Part shown: positions 18,973 through 28,113 of the stretch, one piece after another
Position numbering within the stretch: the stretch's first letter is position 1
How the letters are laid out: each line of letters starts with the position of its first letter
NCBI RefSeq assembly: GCF_023283925.1
Contig: NZ_JAKIKX010000001.1
Location: forward strand, 124,001-188,000
DNA length: 64,000 nucleotides
Source of the DNA: Shewanella marisflavi
GTDB lineage: Bacteria > Pseudomonadota > Gammaproteobacteria > Enterobacterales > Shewanellaceae
Reading direction: 5' to 3'
Made by a program: the position numbers and the translations under genes
The notes under the pieces: generated by a model
The model's database searches: none
What the model saw: the letters and a program-made list of their open reading frames with translations, nothing else
Told to the model about the DNA's origin: nothing

Positions 18973-19950
18973 TTAGATCACCCCCGCCTTGACCATATCC
19001 AGCATATTGAGAGCGCCGATGGGACGCTGTGTCTCATCGGTCACTATCAGGCCGTTAATCTCTTTTTCGTCCATTACCTTAAGGGCCTGCGCCGCCAGTA
19101 TGCCGTCGCTGACGGTGACACAACCATGGGTCATCACCTCGGAGATAGAGGTCTTGCGCAGGTTAATCTCGGCGTCGATCACCCGGCGTAGATCGCCGTC
19201 GGTAAAGATACCTACCAATAGGCCTGCCGAATCGATCACAGCCGTCATGCCAAGGCCCTTCTTCGATATCTCATACAGGGCATCGGTAATGCTAATGTCT
19301 TGTGAGACTAAAGGTAACTCATCACCCTTGTGCATCACGTCGCTCACCTTCAGCAGGAGCTTACGGCCCAAGCTGCCACCGGGATGAGACAGGGCAAAAT
19401 CATCTTTGGTAAAGCCACGCGCCTGTAATAGTGCGACCGCCAGGGCATCGCCCATCACTAAGGTGGCAGTGGTGCTAGATGTGGGTGCAAGTCCTAATGG
19501 GCAGGCCTCTTCTGGCACCTCGATACACAGGTGAACCACGGCGTGTTTAGCCATATTGGATTCGGGTTTACCCGTGACCGCAATCACAGGCAATCCCATG
19601 CGTTTGATCACCGGCATCAGGGTTAAAATTTCACTGGCCTCGCCCGAGTTTGAGATGGCGAGCACTATATCGTTTTCGCTCAGCACACCCAAGTCGCCGT
19701 GACTGGCTTCACCCGGATGCACGAAGAAGGCTGGAGTCCCTGTGCTGGCCAGCGTGGCCGAAATCTTGTTGCCTATGTGGCCGGATTTGCCCATGCCCAT
19801 GACGATCACCTTGCCGGTGCAGGCGAGGATCAGTTGGCAAGCTTTGGCAAATTCATTTGAGTCGACATATTGATACAGGTTGTCCAGCGCATTGCGCTCG
19901 GTATCGATAACCTTGCGTCCCCATTGACGTAATTGATCCGCATCTACCAT
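18973..19950 (-). CDS. kdsD: Arabinose-5-phosphate isomerase
   Basis: A 325-residue protein. An N-terminal SIS sugar-isomerase domain (GKVIVMGMGKSGHIGNKISA; HPGEASHGDLGVL; AISNSGEASEIL) is followed by two CBS domains from about residue 205 (DVMHKGDELPLV; EVMTHGCVTVSDG). It converts ribulose-5-phosphate to arabinose-5-phosphate, the first committed step to Kdo. It lies 35 bases after the yrbG stop in the same direction. Confidence 0.94.
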   Translation of the reverse strand: MVDADQLRQWGRKVIDTERNALDNLYQYVDSNEFAKACQLILACTGKVIVMGMGKSGHIGNKISATLASTGTPAFFVHPGEASHGDLGVLSENDIVLAISNSGEASEILTLMPVIKRMGLPVIAVTGKPESNMAKHAVVHLCIEVPEEACPLGLAPTSSTTATLVMGDALAVALLQARGFTKDDFALSHPGGSLGRKLLLKVSDVMHKGDELPLVSQDISITDALYEISKKGLGMTAVIDSAGLLVGIFTDGDLRRVIDAEINLRKTSISEVMTHGCVTVSDGILAAQALKVMDEKEINGLIVTDETQRPIGALNMLDMVKAGVI

Positions 19951-19985
19951 CTTGTTCTCTCTATATTTTTCGGCCTAAAGCGCTA

Positions 19986-20945
19986 TTAGGATAGGAAAAG
20001 CGTGACTTGATAGCCGATAAAAGTCACTAATAACACGCCACCATGCCAAGGGCGAAGTTGGCGGGCTTTGCCGGTTAATAAAATCAGTATGGCCAGGGCA
20101 ACGCTGGTTGCCATCACCATATAAAAGTCTCGAGTGCTGGCTGCGGCATCTACCGCACCGGGTGCGATAAGCGCAGGCAGTGCCAGTACCGCTAAAATAT
20201 TAAACAGGTTTGAGCCAACCACGTTGCCTATGGCCAGGTCGTCCTCTTTCTTTAACACGCCCGCCACACAAGCCGCCAATTCAGGCAGGCTGGTGCCAAC
20301 GGCTATGATGGTGAGTCCTATGACTAAGTCTGACATATGGAAAGCCTTGGCGATACCCACTGCGCCTTGCACCATCCAGTCTGCCGACAGGGGCAGCAGC
20401 ACTATGCCGATCACTAACCAGAGCACAGCCTTTGGCGTGGGCACATCCTTAGGAACTTCGCTTTCGGCTTCATCGATAAAGGGGTCTTTCTCCTTGTTGG
20501 AGATCGCATGCCAGATGAGATAGCCCATCAGCGAAAAAAAGAGTGCCAGCAACACGAGTCCTTCGATGCGGGTCAGTTGCCCGTCGTGGAGGAAATAGCC
20601 CGCCAGCGCCGTCGCCCCCAGCATCATAGGAATTTCACGCTTAAGTGTTTGTGAACCTACTGATATTGCGCCTAAAAGCGCGGTGATCCCCAAGATAAGC
20701 GTGATGTTGGCAACGTTGGAGCCCAGCACATTACCAATGGCAGTGTCTGTCATTCCCTCGAGGGAGGCGGTGGCCGCAACGAACATCTCTGGCGCCGAGC
20801 TGCCCATGGCAACTATGGTGAGCCCGATTAACATGGGAGGCAGGCCGAGATTGCGGGCGAATGCCGCGGCGCCAAAGACAAATTTGTCGGCGCTCCATAC
20901 CAGCGCCCCTAAACCGACGATCAGTAAGAAAATATTAAATAGCAT
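19986..20945 (-). CDS. yrbG: Calcium/sodium antiporter (YrbG-like, CaCA family)
   Basis: A 319-residue membrane protein with about ten helices and the two inverted alpha repeats of cation/Ca2+ exchangers: GSSAPEMFVAATAS with IGNVLGSNVANI, and GTSLPELAACVAG with IGNVVGSNLFNI. The paired acidic residues form the ion site. Family members exchange Ca2+ for Na+ or H+. It heads the leftward kds-lpt string and faces mlaF across a 165-base divergent promoter region. Confidence 0.92.
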   Translation of the reverse strand: MLFNIFLLIVGLGALVWSADKFVFGAAAFARNLGLPPMLIGLTIVAMGSSAPEMFVAATASLEGMTDTAIGNVLGSNVANITLILGITALLGAISVGSQTLKREIPMMLGATALAGYFLHDGQLTRIEGLVLLALFFSLMGYLIWHAISNKEKDPFIDEAESEVPKDVPTPKAVLWLVIGIVLLPLSADWMVQGAVGIAKAFHMSDLVIGLTIIAVGTSLPELAACVAGVLKKEDDLAIGNVVGSNLFNILAVLALPALIAPGAVDAAASTRDFYMVMATSVALAILILLTGKARQLRPWHGGVLLVTFIGYQVTLFLS

Positions 20946-21110
20946 TGAAATTCTTTTTATTTAAGAGTCTGCCGCGCATTTTCGCTGGATTTGAGCCAAA
21001 TTGAAAGTATTGCGCAAAGATAGTGTCGATTCAGTTGTGCACAATCGGTCAATTTCGTACAATTTGTCTCTTTTCCTGCCGCCTATCCATGGAATGTATT
21101 AGGTCCTGTT

Positions 21111-21956
21111 ATGAGTCATCAATCGTTAAGTCATGACACAGAGTCGTCAACCGAGACCAGGCCATTGGTTGAGGTTAGCCATCTAGGTTTCAGCCGTGGT
21201 TCCCATGTCATCTATGATGATGTGAGCCTGTCGATTCCTCGCGGCAAGGTAACCGCCATCATGGGCCCTAGCGGTATAGGTAAGACGACCCTGCTGAAGT
21301 TGATCGGAGGGCAGCTGCGCCCGGATACAGGTGAGGTTAAGGTCGACGGCATAGATGTGCACAAGTGTAATCGCAGTGAACTCTTTGACCTGCGTAAACG
21401 TATGAGCATGCTGTTTCAAAGCGGCGCGCTGTTTACCGATATGAACGTATTCGATAACGTTGCCTTTGCACTTCGGGAGCACTCAGACTTGCCAGAGGCG
21501 ATCATTCGCCGCATCGTGCTGATGAAGCTTGAGGCGGTAGGCCTGAGAGGCGCGGCGCAGATGATGCCGAGCGAGCTGTCTGGCGGCATGCAGCGACGTG
21601 CAGCCTTGGCCCGTGCCATTGCCCTTGAGCCCGAGCTGGTGCTCTATGATGAGCCCTTCGCCGGTCAGGACCCTATCTCTATGGGGGTCTTGGTAAAGCT
21701 GATCCGAGAGCTGGGCGATGCCCTGAGTCTTACTTCTGTGGTGGTGTCTCACGACGTACAAGAGGTGTTGGGGATTGCCGATTATGTCTATGTGCTGGCC
21801 GATAAGAAGGTGATCGCCCATGGCACGCCCGCCGAGTTGAAAGCGGCAGATAATCCTAAACTGAAACAGTTTATCGGTGGTCAGCCCGACGGGCCTGTGC
21901 CGTTTCACTTTCCCGCACAGGATTACCAAAAGGAGATGTTAGGTGAGCGTGATTGA
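21111..21956 (+). CDS. mlaF: Phospholipid transport ATPase MlaF
   Basis: A 281-residue ABC ATPase with Walker [17 protein letters not shown], signature [17 protein letters not shown] and Walker [14 protein letters not shown]. It drives the MlaFEDB complex, which moves phospholipids between the inner and outer membranes and keeps the outer leaflet asymmetric. It overlaps mlaE by 14 bases. The N-terminus has about 15 polar residues before the ABC domain. Confidence 0.95.
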   Translation: MSHQSLSHDTESSTETRPLVEVSHLGFSRGSHVIYDDVSLSIPRGKVTAIMGPSGIGKTTLLKLIGGQLRPDTGEVKVDGIDVHKCNRSELFDLRKRMSMLFQSGALFTDMNVFDNVAFALREHSDLPEAIIRRIVLMKLEAVGLRGAAQMMPSELSGGMQRRAALARAIALEPELVLYDEPFAGQDPISMGVLVKLIRELGDALSLTSVVVSHDVQEVLGIADYVYVLADKKVIAHGTPAELKAADNPKLKQFIGGQPDGPVPFHFPAQDYQKEMLGERD

Positions 21957-22728
21957 TCATATCGCCAGCTTAGGTCGTAGTGCAATCGATAGCGTCACCG
22001 GCTTGGGTCGTGCTGGCCTGATGTTGTGGGGCGCTATTGCCAAGGTCCCTAGAGTACGAAAAGGCACGCCTTTATTAATTAAACAGCTGTATGTGATTGG
22101 CGTGCAGTCTATGGTGATCATCTTAGTGTCTGGCCTGTTTATCGGCATGGTGCTGGCATTGCAAGGCTATAATATTCTGGTGGGGTTTGGCACCGAAGAC
22201 AGCCTGGGTCCTATGGTCGCGCTCAGTTTGCTGCGTGAGCTGGGACCTGTGGTGACCGCGCTGCTGTTTGCTGGACGCGCCGGATCGGCATTGACCGCCG
22301 AAATTGGTTTGATGAAGAGCACCGAGCAGCTCTCTAGTCTGGAGATGATGGCTATCGATCCCCTAAGGCAGGTGATCGCGCCGCGATTCTGGGCCGGGGT
22401 GATCAGCTTACCTCTACTGGCACTAATGTTTACCGCTGTGGGGATCTATGGTGGTCATCTGGTGGGAGTGGAGTGGAAAGGGATAGATAGCGGCAGTTTC
22501 TGGTCGATTCTGCAGGCCTCGGTAGAGTGGCGCGAGGATATCGTGAACTGCATGATCAAGAGTCTGGTATTTGCCGTCGTGGTGACCTGGATAGCTTTAT
22601 ATCGCGGTTATCATGTGATCCCCAACCCTGAGGGCATTAGCCGCGCAACCACACAAACCGTGGTGCAATCCAGCCTGGCAGTGCTGGCGCTAGATTTCTT
22701 GTTAACGGCCATTATGTTTGGCCGCTGA
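21943..22728 (+). CDS. mlaE: Phospholipid transport permease MlaE
   Basis: A 261-residue inner-membrane permease starting at a GTG inside the end of mlaF (preceded by GGAG-like AAAAGGAG). About five or six membrane segments are present, with the family's conserved [23 protein letters not shown] region. It forms the membrane core of MlaFEDB. Length matches the family. Confidence 0.95.
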   Translation: MSVIDHIASLGRSAIDSVTGLGRAGLMLWGAIAKVPRVRKGTPLLIKQLYVIGVQSMVIILVSGLFIGMVLALQGYNILVGFGTEDSLGPMVALSLLRELGPVVTALLFAGRAGSALTAEIGLMKSTEQLSSLEMMAIDPLRQVIAPRFWAGVISLPLLALMFTAVGIYGGHLVGVEWKGIDSGSFWSILQASVEWREDIVNCMIKSLVFAVVVTWIALYRGYHVIPNPEGISRATTQTVVQSSLAVLALDFLLTAIMFGR

Positions 22729-22799
22729 TTAAATTTTGTTTATGGATAAACCTATATATTTGCCGTCATGGTATGTATAGAACTGAGTGGTAATTGAGT

Positions 22800-23273
22800 A
22801 TGTTGACTCGAAAAATTGAACTGTTAGTTGGCTTGTTTATTCTGTCGGGCCTGTTGGCCTTTTTGGTCCTGGTCTTTAATGTGGCCAATGTCGAGGTGAA
22901 ACCTGGCCAGAGCCATTACACCTTATACGCCAAGTTTACCAATATTGGCGGTCTTAAGGTGCGCTCGCCCGTCAAGGTGGGCGGCGTGGTGGTTGGCCGA
23001 GTGACCAATATCAGCTTAGATCCTGAAGAACTGGTGGCTGTGGTCGAGCTGGCAATGGATAAACAATACGATCAGTTCCCCGAAACCAGTAGCCTGTCGA
23101 TTCTGACCTCTGGCCTGTTAGGCGAGCAGTTTTTAGGTCTGACGCCCGGTTTTGTGATGGACGATATCGGCATGCTCAAAGATGGTGATCGTATCGATGA
23201 CACCCATTCGGCTTTGGTGCTCGAAGATCTCATCGGCCAGTTCTTATACAGTATGAAGTCTAAAGAAAATTAA
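22800..23273 (+). CDS. mlaD: Phospholipid-binding MCE protein MlaD
   Basis: A 157-residue protein with an N-terminal membrane anchor (KIELLVGLFILSGLLAFLVL) and a single MCE domain (YAKFTNIGGLKVRSPVKVGG; ILTSGLLGEQFLGLTPG). The longest frame starts at a TTG two codons earlier. ATG 22800, preceded by GAGTGG at 22785-22790, fits the family start MLTRKIELL and is preferred. MlaD forms the hexameric ring through which lipids pass in the periplasm. Confidence 0.94.
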   Translation: MLTRKIELLVGLFILSGLLAFLVLVFNVANVEVKPGQSHYTLYAKFTNIGGLKVRSPVKVGGVVVGRVTNISLDPEELVAVVELAMDKQYDQFPETSSLSILTSGLLGEQFLGLTPGFVMDDIGMLKDGDRIDDTHSALVLEDLIGQFLYSMKSKEN

Positions 23274-23284
23274 TAGGGACGATT

Positions 23285-23938
23285 ATGAAACAGTTGTTGA
23301 AAGTGGTTTTCTCCGCCATGGTGCTGTTGACCAGTGCGGCGGTGAGTAGCGAAGAGATTTCGGTTAATACCAAAGATCCTTACGCCATGGTGGAATCGGT
23401 TGCCAACAAGACTTTCGCCAGGTTTCATCAGGATTTTGCCACAATTAAGGCCAACCCTGACCACCTTAAGGTGATAGTCTCTGACGAGTTGATGCCCTAC
23501 ATAGATTATAAGTATGCCTCTTATAAGGTGATGGGGCCTTACCTGCGCCAGAGTACTCCGGAGCAGCGTGAGCGTTTTGCCGAGGCGTTTAAGACCTATT
23601 TGATCGCTACCTATGCCCAGGCATTTACCGAGTACACAGATCAAGAGGTAGAGTTTGCACCGGCTAAGCGTTTCGACGATGAGAAGATGGTGGATGTTAA
23701 TGTACAGGTTATCGAACAGGGACGTCCGCCGATCAAGTTGATCTTCAAGGTGCGTCGTCTTAAGGATGATACCTGGAAGGCGTTTGACCTTGTGGCCGAA
23801 GGTGTGAGTCTACTGGCCTCTAAAAGCGCAGAGATCTCTAACCTTATCCGCCAAAATGGTATCGATGCGGTGATAAAAGAGTTAGAAACTCACACTGAAA
23901 ACCATATCAGCTTGGTTAACCAAGGGACTAGGCTATAA
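23285..23938 (+). CDS. mlaC: Periplasmic phospholipid carrier MlaC
   Basis: A 217-residue exported protein with signal peptide ending near TSAAVS (residue 21). The MlaC/Tol-toluene-tolerance fold shows in PYIDYKYASYKVMGPYLR, QRERFAEAFKTYLIATYAQA and LIRQNGIDAVIKEL. It shuttles phospholipid between MlaA at the outer membrane and MlaD. The gene is 11 bases after mlaD, and its stop overlaps the mlaB start by one base (TAATG). Confidence 0.94.
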   Translation: MKQLLKVVFSAMVLLTSAAVSSEEISVNTKDPYAMVESVANKTFARFHQDFATIKANPDHLKVIVSDELMPYIDYKYASYKVMGPYLRQSTPEQRERFAEAFKTYLIATYAQAFTEYTDQEVEFAPAKRFDDEKMVDVNVQVIEQGRPPIKLIFKVRRLKDDTWKAFDLVAEGVSLLASKSAEISNLIRQNGIDAVIKELETHTENHISLVNQGTRL

Positions 23939-24231
23939 TGCTGTCCTTTAATCAGGAGGCGGGCGTCTGCCGGGTGAGCGGTGAGCTGTCCCAGGCGGCG
24001 GTGGTGCAGCTTTGGCCCAAGCTTGATGGGCTGCTGAGCCAGACGAGTGAGCGCTTGGATCTTTCTGGCATCGTTTATAGCGACAGTGCCGGTGTGGCAT
24101 TGCTGCTGCATCTGGTGGCCGAGCAGAAGGCGCAGGGCAAGACGCTAGCGCTATGTTGTCCGCCAGAGCAATTGAAAAAGTTAATTGATTTATATGATTT
24201 ACAAGACTTCTTCATCGAAGAAGCCAAATAA
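23938..24231 (+). CDS. mlaB: STAS-domain protein MlaB
   Basis: A 97-residue STAS-domain protein. The core includes RLDLSGIVYSDSAGVALLLHL, with the conserved serine/threonine-type position at YSDSAG. MlaB binds MlaF and is needed for transporter activity. It is translationally linked to mlaC by the overlapping TAATG. Sequence is more divergent than the other mla genes, as usual. Confidence 0.9.
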   Translation: MLSFNQEAGVCRVSGELSQAAVVQLWPKLDGLLSQTSERLDLSGIVYSDSAGVALLLHLVAEQKAQGKTLALCCPPEQLKKLIDLYDLQDFFIEEAK

Positions 24232-24246
24232 AAGGGTTATCCATAT

Positions 24247-24504
24247 ATGGAATGCAATGAGATTGAACAGCTGCTTAGCCAAGCGCTGACACTAGATGAA
24301 GTGCACGTGAGCCAGGATGGGACACATTATAAGATTGTCGCCGTTGGTGAGTGTTTCGACGGTGTAAGCCGAGTCAAACAGCAGCAGATGATCTATGGCC
24401 CCTTAATGGAACATGTGACCAGTGGGGCATTGCACGCCATCACGATCAACGCCTTTACCCCGACGCAGTGGAAGCGTGAAAAAATCTTCAACATGCCAGG
24501 CTAG
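24247..24504 (+). CDS. ibaG: BolA-family protein IbaG
   Basis: An 85-residue BolA-fold protein with the invariant late histidine in SGALHAITINAFTP and an N-terminal helix (MECNEIEQLLSQAL). In E. coli IbaG (YrbA) is acid-inducible and binds Fe-S clusters with Grx4. It sits 15 bases after mlaB and 9 bases before murA, as in E. coli. Confidence 0.92.
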   Translation: MECNEIEQLLSQALTLDEVHVSQDGTHYKIVAVGECFDGVSRVKQQQMIYGPLMEHVTSGALHAITINAFTPTQWKREKIFNMPG

Positions 24505-25773
<1,269 letters not shown>

Positions 25774-25792
25774 TCTTTGATTACCTTATGAT

Positions 25793-25818
25793 AAAAGCCA
25801 CCTTAGGGTGGCTTTTTT
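25793..25818 (+). terminator. Intrinsic terminator after murA
   Basis: GCCACC (25797-25802) and GGTGGC (25807-25812) form a GC-rich stem with a TTAG loop. Four A's precede it and TTTTTT follows. It starts 20 bases after the murA stop. It also overlaps the longest upstream extension of the kinase gene, which argues against the kinase starting there. Confidence 0.9.
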
Positions 25819-25867
25819 GTCTTTGGCCGGTTTTAAAACGATATTGCTGCAGTCGTCACGGCAGGGC

Positions 25868-27286
25868 ATGTTGAGCCAGTGGTACAGTCTGGCTATGTCG
25901 ACCTTTATCGTGTTTAACATCTATCTCTTTTACGGCCTGGTATTTTTTTCCATTGGCTGTGTCGTTGTGTTTCGCAATTTTAAGTACAGCCAACTCTCAA
26001 TCTCCCCCACACTATGGGCGCTGGCTTTGTTTGGGTTTACCCATGCCTTTCATGAGTGGTCCGAGTTATATGTGATCCTGTTTGCCGATGATATCTCCAG
26101 GCAATATCAGGTGCTCGTGGAGTGGCTTAGACTGCTTAAGTTAGCGCTCTCGTTTGCCAGTTTGATGGTATTTTCTTGGCTATTATTCTCTATCTTGTCG
26201 CGGTCCATTGCGCGCATCGGCCATGGGGTGATCTTGCTTATCTTGTTGGCATATTTAGTGTCGGTAGTACGTTTCTCAACTTCGCTGGACTTATCCGATG
26301 AGATGTTTGCGCAGGCTTCATTCTATACACGTTTGTTGCTGGGGTTTGGCAGCGCCTTTCTGGCTGGATGTGGCATGGCAATATATGGTCACGACCTGTT
26401 GCGGCAGCGACATGACTATGGACAATACTTTGTGGCCACAGGCGTAGGACTTTGGATATACGGCATATTCGCGGGGTTGGTTGCAACAGATTTACACATG
26501 ACAGTTCCCGTGCTGCGTACCTTGGCCAGTGGCCTGGTACTCATTGCGCTGTTGAAGGCTCTCAAGATTTTTGATATCGAACGCGAGCAGCAAACAGAGG
26601 CCAAGTTGAAACGGGCGGTGGAGACGGATAAATACAAGGCGATAGGCCAGCTTGCCATGGGGGTAGCCCATGAGATCAACAATCCTTTGGCTTCTTCGAC
26701 ATTGGCGCTGGACTTACTGGAGCGAAAATATCCACCCCAGGATCCTGCGCAGGCTGAGTATATTCAGCGAATTCGCCTGGGCATTAGTCGCGCTGCCGAG
26801 ATCAGTAAGGAGTTGCTGGCTTACGCTCGACCTGTGTCAGAAGAACCGAGACAGGTTAAGTTGGCTGAGGTGGTTGGTTCGGCAATTAAGCTCTTGTCTC
26901 ATAAGCAACGAGAGTTCGACATCAAGGTCGATTGCCCCGACTCGCTGCAGATCATGGGGCAAAAAATTAAGTTGGAAGAGTTACTGATTAACTTGCTCAA
27001 CAATGCCATGGATGCCAGTGATAAAGGCGGTAAGATCTGCGTCAGTGCGTTGCAGCGAGATGATGGCATTCAGTTATCTGTGAGTGATGAGGGGCAAGGG
27101 ATGGATGAAGCTTGTCGTGCTCGGGCTCTAGAGCCTTTTTATTCTACCAAGGCGATAGGTAAGGGGACCGGGCTGGGATTGGCTATCTGTGAGTCAATTG
27201 TCAGGGCACATCACGGCAGTATGTGTATCGAAAGCCAACCCGTGCGGGGCACTCAGATATCGATTGTTTTTGAGGAAGGGGCATAA
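25868..27286 (+). CDS. Membrane sensor histidine kinase
   Basis: About 472 residues from ATG 25868 (ATG 25895 is possible; the longer GTG 25808 start lies inside the murA terminator). About six or seven N-terminal membrane helices (to residue about 225) form a sensor with almost no periplasmic domain. The kinase core has HisKA box MGVAHEINNPLASS (H about 268), N box LLINLLNNAMDASD, G1 box VSDEGQGMD and G2 box GKGTGLGLAICES. Its stop overlaps the regulator start (TAATG), so the two are co-translated. Nearby cytochrome and palindromes suggest respiratory or redox sensing; that is inference. Confidence 0.85.
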   Translation: MLSQWYSLAMSTFIVFNIYLFYGLVFFSIGCVVVFRNFKYSQLSISPTLWALALFGFTHAFHEWSELYVILFADDISRQYQVLVEWLRLLKLALSFASLMVFSWLLFSILSRSIARIGHGVILLILLAYLVSVVRFSTSLDLSDEMFAQASFYTRLLLGFGSAFLAGCGMAIYGHDLLRQRHDYGQYFVATGVGLWIYGIFAGLVATDLHMTVPVLRTLASGLVLIALLKALKIFDIEREQQTEAKLKRAVETDKYKAIGQLAMGVAHEINNPLASSTLALDLLERKYPPQDPAQAEYIQRIRLGISRAAEISKELLAYARPVSEEPRQVKLAEVVGSAIKLLSHKQREFDIKVDCPDSLQIMGQKIKLEELLINLLNNAMDASDKGGKICVSALQRDDGIQLSVSDEGQGMDEACRARALEPFYSTKAIGKGTGLGLAICESIVRAHHGSMCIESQPVRGTQISIVFEEGA

Positions 27287-27918
27287 TGGCAAATGTGTTG
27301 ATTGCTGAAGACGACGCAGACTTACGTACCAATATGGTAGACATATTGGAGTTGGAAGGTCATCAGGTGATCGCCGTCGATTGCGCTGAGGGGGCCATTT
27401 CTGCCTGTGAGCATCACAGTTTCGATATTGCGCTAATGGATCTGCTGATGCCTGGGATGACTGGGGTTGAGGCTATCTCAAATCTACGTCAGCTGAACCC
27501 GTTTATCGCCATCATCATTATCACTGCCTATGCAACGGTAGATACAGCGGTTGATGCCATGAAGAAAGGTGCCGATAGCGTGATGACCAAGCCTTTTAAT
27601 GCCGGTGAGTTGTTGATGAGTATCAAGCGCAGTATCGCCGAGAAGCAGTTATTAAAATCTGCCGCCGATATCGACCCAGACAGCGTTTATGCCGCTCTGG
27701 CAAATCCGTTAAGACGCATGACCCTTAAACAGCTTGGTACTCATAAGCAACTCAAATTTATGGATCTTTGCCGTCTGGTGGGGGTAGAAGATCACACCAA
27801 ATTTAATTTTCATCTGCGCCAATTGAAGAAGGCGGGTCTGGTTCAACAAAATGAGAGCAAGATCTATATTCTGACAACAACGGGTCAATTTGTTTTACAA
27901 AACCACAATCTTTCATGA
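27286..27918 (+). CDS. Response regulator with ArsR-like winged-helix output
   Basis: A 210-residue regulator. The receiver domain spans residues 1-120, with acidic pocket E8/D9/D10, phosphoacceptor D52 in ALMDLLMPGMTG, and lysine in VMTKPFN. After a short linker (residues 130-205) a winged-helix domain follows: ALANPLRRMTLKQL, FMDLCRLVGVEDHTKFNFHL, RQLKKAGLVQQNESKIYIL. This resembles ArsR/archaeal-type repressors, not the usual OmpR, NarL or NtrC outputs. It is coupled to the kinase by TAATG. Its target may be the cytochrome gene 195 bases downstream, whose upstream region holds two palindromes. Confidence 0.85.
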   Translation: MANVLIAEDDADLRTNMVDILELEGHQVIAVDCAEGAISACEHHSFDIALMDLLMPGMTGVEAISNLRQLNPFIAIIIITAYATVDTAVDAMKKGADSVMTKPFNAGELLMSIKRSIAEKQLLKSAADIDPDSVYAALANPLRRMTLKQLGTHKQLKFMDLCRLVGVEDHTKFNFHLRQLKKAGLVQQNESKIYILTTTGQFVLQNHNLS

Positions 27919-27969
27919 TGATTTTTAGTATTTAAAATCAGCTTCTTACCTTGACCTTGATAAGTAAAG

Positions 27970-27994
27970 TTCACAATAGCCTGACTATTGTGAA
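27970..27994. promoter_or_regulatory. Palindrome 1 upstream of the octaheme cytochrome
   Basis: Perfect 10-base arms TTCACAATAG (27970-27979) and CTATTGTGAA (27985-27994) with a 5-base centre, 120-144 bases before the cytochrome ATG. No T tract follows, so it is more likely an operator than a terminator. It shares TCACA...TGTGA with the second palindrome. Confidence 0.55.
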
Positions 27995-28022
27995 ATCGCC
28001 TAATCTATCCCTTTAGTGGTAA

Positions 28023-28039
28023 GTCACAAATACTGTGAC
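28023..28039. promoter_or_regulatory. Palindrome 2 upstream of the octaheme cytochrome
   Basis: GTCACA (28023-28028) and TGTGAC (28034-28039) around a 5-base centre, 49 bases centre-to-centre from the first palindrome. The TCACA-TGTGA order is the reverse of a CRP site. A plausible operator for the adjacent response regulator or another dimeric factor. Confidence 0.5.
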
Positions 28040-28113
28040 CATGTCCAAAGAGACATATCAATCGCCCTCCCTGCAAAGTTGGTGATTGTCATAAGCCACG
28101 AGAGGATGAACAA

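Noticed and set aside
25808..25867. Upstream extension of the histidine kinase to GTG 25808.
   Set aside because: That start lies inside the murA terminator stem and has no ribosome-binding site.
27970..28039. CRP binding sites upstream of the cytochrome.
   Set aside because: CRP needs TGTGA-N6-TCACA; here the half-sites are in the opposite order.
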